This document shows positions 14,701 through 16,600 of a DNA stretch of 16,600 nt, piece after piece (position 1 is the first letter of the stretch; every line of letters starts with the position of its first letter). A program made the translations under genes and the position numbers. Under the pieces are notes generated by a model. That model searched no databases and was not told where the DNA came from. It saw nothing but the letters and a program-made list of their open reading frames with translations. The stretch comes from Desulfacyla sp964522045. GTDB lineage: Bacteria; Desulfobacterota; DSM-4660; Desulfatiglandales; Desulfatiglandaceae. The stretch is taken from the NCBI GenBank assembly GCA_964522045.1, contig CAZFSF010000054.1, positions 1-16,600 of the forward strand, read 5' to 3'.

Positions 14701-15380
14701 AGGCCGAGGAAAAGGTTGAGCAACGGAAGGAGTTGAGGAGCCGATTAGGAGAGGTAAATCTGGCAGCCATAAAAGAACTTGAGGCGCTGAAGGAGCGTCA
14801 CGAATTCATTGTAGGCCAACGTGAGGACCTGCTCAATTCCATCGAATCGTTGCTTACCGCCATCAAAAAGATAAACAGGACTTCTCTCGAAAAATTCAAA
14901 AAAACATTCCAGGATGTGGATGAAAAACTGAAACAGGTCTTCCCTATCCTGTTCAACGGGGGGACCGCCGGGTTGAGATTGACCGACGAGACAAGGCCCT
15001 TGGAAAGCGGGGTCTTGGTTGAAGTACAGCCCCCCGGAAAGAGGCTGAGCCATATGGGACTCCTCTCAGGCGGAGAGAAAGCCCTGGTTGCCATGGCCCT
15101 GATTTTTGCCATCTATCTGATCAAGCCGAGTCCGTTCTGTCTCCTTGATGAGGTGGATGCCCCCTTAGATGAGGCCAATATCGACCGGTTTAATACCCTT
15201 CTGCAAGAGATAAGGCAAGCATCTCAGATAATTATGGTAACACATAGCCGGAAGACCATGGAAGTCACAGACCGTCTTTACGGGATTACAATGCAAGAGC
15301 GCGGGGTGTCCAAGCTTGTATCTGTGAACATAAATGGTGGCTCAGGCCGGACGTCTGAAGCAATCAGTATAGGGAAATAG
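11766..15380 (+). CDS. smc: Chromosome segregation ATPase SMC
   Basis: 1204 residues, the usual length for bacterial SMC. It forms the condensin ring that folds and segregates the chromosome, normally with ScpA and ScpB, which are not in this window. The N-terminal head has Walker A GPNGCGKSN (31-39), followed by the conserved AIRWCMGEQSPKQLRG. Long coiled coils run from about 165 to 500 and about 690 to 1030. The hinge lies between them, at about 505-670 (YKTGVRTIM to MGVISGGRSS). The C-terminal head has the ABC signature LLSGGEKALVAMAL (about 1098-1111) and Walker B FCLLDEVDAPLD (about 1122-1133). AGGAGG lies 5 nt before the ATG. The gene is intact and ends 4 nt before ftsY, the same order as smc-ftsY in Bacillus. 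Confidence 0.98.
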   Translation: MKIKKVSILGFKSFMEKLDITFSNGISGVVGPNGCGKSNVVDAIRWCMGEQSPKQLRGRKMEDVIFSGAGTHKPLGMAEVSLMFENGDGSFPAAFAQDHEMSVTRRLYRSGESEYLINNVSCRLKDIQEIFMDTGLGNRAYSIIGQGQIGTIIDQRPEETRVMLEEAAGITKYRKKVEISRRKIELTEGNLKRVEDILGEIQTQMRSLKRQAAKARRFKTVSEEIRGLERILYCNTFHQLKEESGKREISTEGLEREEISRSTLISQLHARIEGMNLELEEKDADLSDHRESFLHLRDRVHKKEGEIESLSGKMRMIGEMKVRLTGEQEEIRVRLAELREKRENLIKEKDRIKEKSVELENEISLRDERLRVRKGVLEEIREGYEEARADLNAGEKREVGLNNESGYVNRLLGQISDSRSRLEKELKELSARSQDVIKASERKNRVREATAERLGEIQSAIEEGNAFSKELETMKERVESELKSAEADLNRCQSRLASLETLTDNFEGYKTGVRTIMKAKDFGPRKEGRILGILADVIQVDPKYERAVEAILADRLQYVLVESQEDGRKAVEYLKKMAKGIGSFAPVDALKGDRGDMGRDPGSPMLLDYVSTSPKYLSLINTLLSDTVIVEDLNKALSNWEKVQELPGKNGKGRCFVTVDGDIVDQMGVISGGRSSHGSRGLLVRKREIAELKKASATQKARVEGLQSKLEEIIARIEEKKESLEGLTEDRWTCQDEINELDKVLFRLSQELDQLEKMSRKISDDLERKGIERNKHEKELLKLEEELNERKTKRRKEEEYFQKKERELKEAEGEFEQYREEVARLKADYRISEEGQRSAAREMEILDSYVDDSHKRLESIEEDISSGQARRDDCERRKGILEEELKDLYDRLQKAENDMNRAESERREFQAQIRGEERKEEELKKEIDDLKERINAAKMEHSEIRFKMNNLIEVVRDKLNLDLPEIYRDDLQDNFSKREAEEKVEQRKELRSRLGEVNLAAIKELEALKERHEFIVGQREDLLNSIESLLTAIKKINRTSLEKFKKTFQDVDEKLKQVFPILFNGGTAGLRLTDETRPLESGVLVEVQPPGKRLSHMGLLSGGEKALVAMALIFAIYLIKPSPFCLLDEVDAPLDEANIDRFNTLLQEIRQASQIIMVTHSRKTMEVTDRLYGITMQERGVSKLVSVNINGGSGRTSEAISIGK

Positions 15381-15384
15381 GCCG

Positions 15385-16341
15385 TTGGTTTTGACTACCC
15401 CTGACACCAATGCCTCAAATCAGGAAAAAGGCCTTTTTCGGAGGCTCCGCCAGGGGCTTTCAAAGACAAGGTCTTCTCTGACAGGAAGATTAGACCGCCT
15501 TTTTTTGGGTAAGAAGGAGATCACCGAGGAACTGTTGGATGATTTGGAGGAGATCCTTTTCACCTCGGATATCGGTGTAGCTACAACCCAGGAACTGATT
15601 GATTCTGTTCAGGAAAAGGTCGTTAGAAAGGAGCTTAAAGATCCTGAAAAACTAAAGGCCTCCCTGAAAAAACATATGCTGTCGTTCTTGGACGTTGGGG
15701 AGGTAGAGCACCCCTCACCCGGCCCGGGAGAACCCTTGGTCATAATGGTTATCGGCGTGAACGGTGTTGGGAAGACCACCACCATAGGAAAGGCCGCCAA
15801 TCGTTTCAGATCAGAGGGAAAAGAGGTCCTGTTGGCTGCAGCCGACACCTTCCGGGCCGCTGCGGTGGAACAGCTGACTATCTGGGGCGAAAGGGTAGGT
15901 GCAACCGTCATAAAACAGGATACGGGGGCAGATCCTTCGGCCGTTGCCTTTGACGCCCTGACTGCTGCCATTGCCAGAAAAATTGACGTAGTCCTTATCG
16001 ATACTGCCGGCAGGCTTCATACAAAGATCAATCTCATGGAGGAACTGCAAAAGATCCATCGCGTGGTCGGCAGTAAGCTTCCTGGGGCCCCCCACGAGGT
16101 CTGGCTGATTTTGGACTCCACTACGGGTCAAAATGCGATTGCACAGGCCAAAACATTTAATGAGAGGTTTGGGGTAAGCAGCATTATCCTGACCAAGTTG
16201 GACGGAACTGCAAAGGGCGGCATTGTGGTGGGCATTTCCAGGGAACTTGGCATACCGATCAAATTTATCGGCATAGGGGAAAAGATAGACGACCTCACGC
16301 CCTTTAACGCCACGGATTTTGTGCAGGCTATTTTTGATTAA
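15385..16341 (+). CDS. ftsY: Signal recognition particle receptor FtsY (SRP GTPase)
   Basis: 318 residues. FtsY docks SRP-ribosome complexes at the inner membrane for co-translational insertion. The N domain covers about 15-100 (KGLFRRLRQGLSKTR to LDDLEEILFTSDIG). The GTPase domain has G1 GVNGVGKTTT (124-133), DTFRAAA (154-160), G3 DTAGR (206-210) and G4 TKLDGTAKGG (270-279), followed by GIGEKIDDLTPFN (296-308). The long acidic A domain of E. coli FtsY is missing, so the protein is the short NG form, with a short N-terminal tail preceding a basic amphipathic helix. The start is a TTG at 15385; a second TTG follows at 15391, and AGGGA lies about 9 nt before the first. It is probably translationally coupled to smc. 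An inverted-repeat element begins one base after its stop. Confidence 0.97.
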   Translation: MVLTTPDTNASNQEKGLFRRLRQGLSKTRSSLTGRLDRLFLGKKEITEELLDDLEEILFTSDIGVATTQELIDSVQEKVVRKELKDPEKLKASLKKHMLSFLDVGEVEHPSPGPGEPLVIMVIGVNGVGKTTTIGKAANRFRSEGKEVLLAAADTFRAAAVEQLTIWGERVGATVIKQDTGADPSAVAFDALTAAIARKIDVVLIDTAGRLHTKINLMEELQKIHRVVGSKLPGAPHEVWLILDSTTGQNAIAQAKTFNERFGVSSIILTKLDGTAKGGIVVGISRELGIPIKFIGIGEKIDDLTPFNATDFVQAIFD

Positions 16342-16342
16342 T

Positions 16343-16504
16343 AGTCAGTGTCTGAACGAAAACTAGGATTTTTTGTTCAGATCAAGGAAGACGTCCCGCT
16401 ATCGGCGGGATTAACCACAGGAATACATTGAGTATTTCGAGGATTAGAATTTGAGTCTGACGCAGATATGGGCAAAAAAGACAGTTTTCGTTCAGACACT
16501 GACT
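16343..16504. mobile_element. MITE-like element, 162 bp, with perfect 22-bp terminal inverted repeats
   Basis: The left end 16343-16364 (beginning AGTCAGTGTCTGAACG) and the right end 16483-16504 are exact reverse complements over 22 bp. A weaker match continues inward through T-rich sequence. The 118-bp interior has a six-base-pair hairpin, TCCCGC-TATCG-GCGGGA (16394-16410), and no transposase. The size, the perfect ends and the lack of coding capacity fit a miniature inverted-repeat transposable element moved in trans. A clear target-site duplication is not visible, so the exact ends may be a few bases off and the transposase family is not assigned. As RNA it would form a strong bidirectional stem and could end transcription from both ftsY and the convergent gene. 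Confidence 0.75.
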
Positions 16505-16600
16505 CGCCCCAGCGCTTAAAAAGGTTATGCTCAATCTGCAGATAATCAAAGATCTTTCCAATGGTCTGGTGAATGATGTCATCAATGGTCTTAGGTTGGT
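16377..16600 (-). CDS. Unrecognised protein, C-terminal part, with a tail encoded by the MITE-like element
   Basis: A minus-strand frame enters from the right edge and is open for 74 codons to a TGA at 16379-16377. Residues encoded outside the element (16506-16598) look like genuine protein: TIDDIIHQTIGKIFDYLQIE followed by HNLFKRWG, an amphipathic helical pattern. From the GAG codon at 16505 onward, 42 residues (ESVSERKLSFLP and so on, ending near NPADSGTSSLI) are encoded by the inverted-repeat element. These are low-complexity and probably not native. The gene therefore seems to have lost its original end or stop codon to the insertion. It is convergent with ftsY. I do not recognise the family. 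Confidence 0.5.
   Translation of the reverse strand, partial: QPKTIDDIIHQTIGKIFDYLQIEHNLFKRWGESVSERKLSFLPISASDSNSNPRNTQCIPVVNPADSGTSSLI

Noticed and set aside
16341..16506. Tc1/mariner (IS630-type) origin of the MITE, based on the TA before the left end
   Set aside because: A matching TA is not found after the right end, so the TA target rule is not met and the family was left open.
16382..16585. Minus-strand open frame of 67 codons at the right edge
   Set aside because: It is out of frame with the more protein-like frame ending at 16377 and crosses the inverted-repeat element.

Overview
The window looks like a chromosomal segment of an uncultured or poorly characterised sulfate-reducing bacterium of the Desulfobacterota (former Deltaproteobacteria). 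The main evidence is an operon for the siroheme-dependent (Ahb) route to heme, with anaerobic radical-SAM enzymes in place of the usual late heme enzymes. A signal-peptide-bearing TauE/SafE permease of a type common in sulfate reducers, an acyl-CoA dehydrogenase and a LarA-family protein fit the same picture. Species or genus cannot be named from this sequence.

Layout. (1) Positions 1-4561, all on the minus strand: a heme operon read as ahbC, hemB, ahbD, ahbA and then a Mut7-C/ubiquitin-like gene that runs off the left edge and is still open at base 1. An extended -10 promoter lies just upstream of ahbC. (2) Positions 4866-6941, plus strand: a TauE/SafE-type permease, then a small membrane protein whose topology resembles DUF106/EMC3/YidC proteins. 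(3) Positions 6963-11439, minus strand: a metabolic block read as a LarA-family racemase-like protein, a nitroreductase, a patatin-like hydrolase and an acyl-CoA dehydrogenase. LarA has its own strong promoter and the dehydrogenase has its own extended -10 promoter. (4) Positions 11766-16341, plus strand: smc and ftsY, four bases apart, behind their own promoter. (5) Positions 16343-16504: a 162-bp non-autonomous element with perfect 22-bp terminal inverted repeats (MITE-like), inserted one base after the ftsY stop. It also overlaps the 3' end of a convergent, unrecognised minus-strand gene that enters from the right edge.

How the parts work together. HemB makes porphobilinogen early in tetrapyrrole synthesis. 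AhbA (with a partner AhbB not in this window) decarboxylates siroheme, AhbC converts the product to Fe-coproporphyrin III, and AhbD makes heme. The enzymes between porphobilinogen and siroheme must be encoded elsewhere. SMC and FtsY are housekeeping proteins for chromosome organisation and for membrane targeting.

The most unusual structural feature is a set of short arrays with a repeat period of exactly 7 nt (one has period 9). They sit in nearly every minus-strand intergenic gap, each with a different unit sequence. They resemble the heptanucleotide STRR repeats known from filamentous cyanobacteria. In places they invade genes: the hemB 3' end, the ahbD N-terminus, the larA leader and the probable ribosome binding site of the patatin gene. 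No RNA gene, CRISPR array or complete transposase gene was found.
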